Of a stretch of 40,820 bases of DNA, positions 40,491 to 40,820 are shown piece by piece (position 1 is the stretch's first letter; each line of letters opens with the position of its first letter). The notes below the pieces were generated by a model that was not told the origin of the DNA, ran no database searches, and saw nothing but the letters and a program-made list of their open reading frames with translations. Origin of the DNA: JADJOY01 sp046331705 [NCBI: bacterium] (lineage in GTDB: Bacteria; JADJOY01); assembly GCA_046331705.1 (NCBI GenBank), contig JAXLQJ010000063.1, forward strand, positions 1 through 40,820, given 5' to 3'. The position numbers and the translations under genes were made by a program.

Positions 40491-40820
40491 TCACGCCGCC
40501 TCGAGGCAGCGTTCCACGTCGAGCGCGTGATCGAGCTCGATGGCGACGTAATCCGGCTCCAAGCGCTCGAGCGCGTCGTGGACCACCCGCGAGGCCAGGC
40601 TTTCCGCGCAGCTCGGCGCGGCGTCGAGCGCCGTGTCGACGACGGTGCGCGCGACCGCATCGAGGGCGATGGGCTCGCCCGCGGCCAGGTTCGGCAGCGG
40701 CTGAGACGGCCGCCACGCGACGAAACCCGCCGGTTCGAACGCCGGCTTGAAGTCCTGGCGCCGGAACGATCGCAGGCCCACGCGATCCAGCAAGAGCGTC
40801 CCCTCGCCGGCGGCTTCCAC
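40491..40820 (-). CDS. Unrecognised protein, truncated by the window edge
   Basis: 109 residues up to the window edge. The codon at the edge is GTG, so the visible part could be complete, but more probably the gene extends beyond. It is soluble with a mixed alpha/beta look, with a GFVAWRPSQPLPNLAAGEP stretch and a helical C-terminal half ending ELDHALDVERCLEAA. I see no family motif. The gene lies 21 bp upstream of the small methyltransferase on the same strand, so a shared transcript is likely. Confidence 0.55.
   Translation of the reverse strand: MEAAGEGTLLLDRVGLRSFRRQDFKPAFEPAGFVAWRPSQPLPNLAAGEPIALDAVARTVVDTALDAAPSCAESLASRVVHDALERLEPDYVAIELDHALDVERCLEAA

Noticed and set aside
1-40820. tRNA, rRNA, CRISPR array or insertion sequence
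   Set aside because: I scanned for cloverleaf-like segments, regularly spaced direct repeats and transposase motifs and saw none; a dedicated search could still find a small RNA.

Overview
The window is a high-GC (about 70 % by eye), gene-dense bacterial chromosome segment. The gene mix is acyl-CoA metabolism, ETF and an ETF:quinone-type iron-sulphur protein, P450, LLM-type flavoenzyme, a DUF35/thiolase pair, multihaem cytochromes and a TonB receptor. This suggests an aerobic or facultative Gram-negative lineage of the Myxococcota / former Deltaproteobacteria / Binatota kind. That placement is inference from gene content and GC; no rRNA or tRNA is present to test it. I see no CRISPR array, phage or intact insertion sequence.

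Layout. (1) 1-1649: 3' part of a six-hairpin (glycogen-debranching-like) glycosidase. (2) 1684-7823: three related membrane cytochromes, each with an N-terminal multi-helix membrane part carrying His pairs spaced like b-haem ligands, followed by a five-haem c-type part. Two are co-directional on the minus strand and one is divergent. (3) 7982-9574: a degenerate PHP-fold protein and a SAM methyltransferase. (4) 9596-16219: acyl-CoA synthetase, a peroxiredoxin-like/LLM-oxidoreductase pair, an O-methyltransferase and a long acyl-CoA dehydrogenase. The last two are divergent across a 463-bp gap that holds two copies of a 16-bp element in inverted orientation. (5) 16266-23845: a very large unrecognised membrane protein (about 1328 aa) divergent from a TonB-dependent receptor and a translationally coupled ABC-type substrate-binding protein. 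The 573-bp gap between them is rich in hairpins. (6) 23950-34128: a lipid-oxidation island around a divergent promoter at about 29.8 kb. Leftward: nitronate monooxygenase-like enzyme, a 101-aa unknown, EtfB, EtfA, DUF35 protein, non-canonical thiolase, enoyl-CoA hydratase. Rightward: P450, CMD-family protein, EtfD-like Fe-S membrane protein, SnoaL-like protein. (7) 34289-40820: an alpha-helical repeat protein, an MFS transporter, an EEP-family hydrolase divergent from an endoglycoceramidase-like GH5 lipoprotein, a small methyltransferase and a truncated unknown.

How the genes may work together. Region 6 reads as one electron path: acyl-CoA dehydrogenase, then EtfAB, then the EtfD-like quinone reductase. 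It also holds the enzymes that would activate, hydroxylate, hydrate and cleave a lipid or steroid-like side chain. Acyl-CoA synthetase, acyl-CoA dehydrogenase and LLM enzyme in region 4 could feed it. The cytochrome trio is the best candidate for an undescribed electron-transfer system. The 1328-aa membrane protein with the TonB/SBP pair is the best candidate for an undescribed uptake or sensing system. All functional links are inferred from position and motifs.
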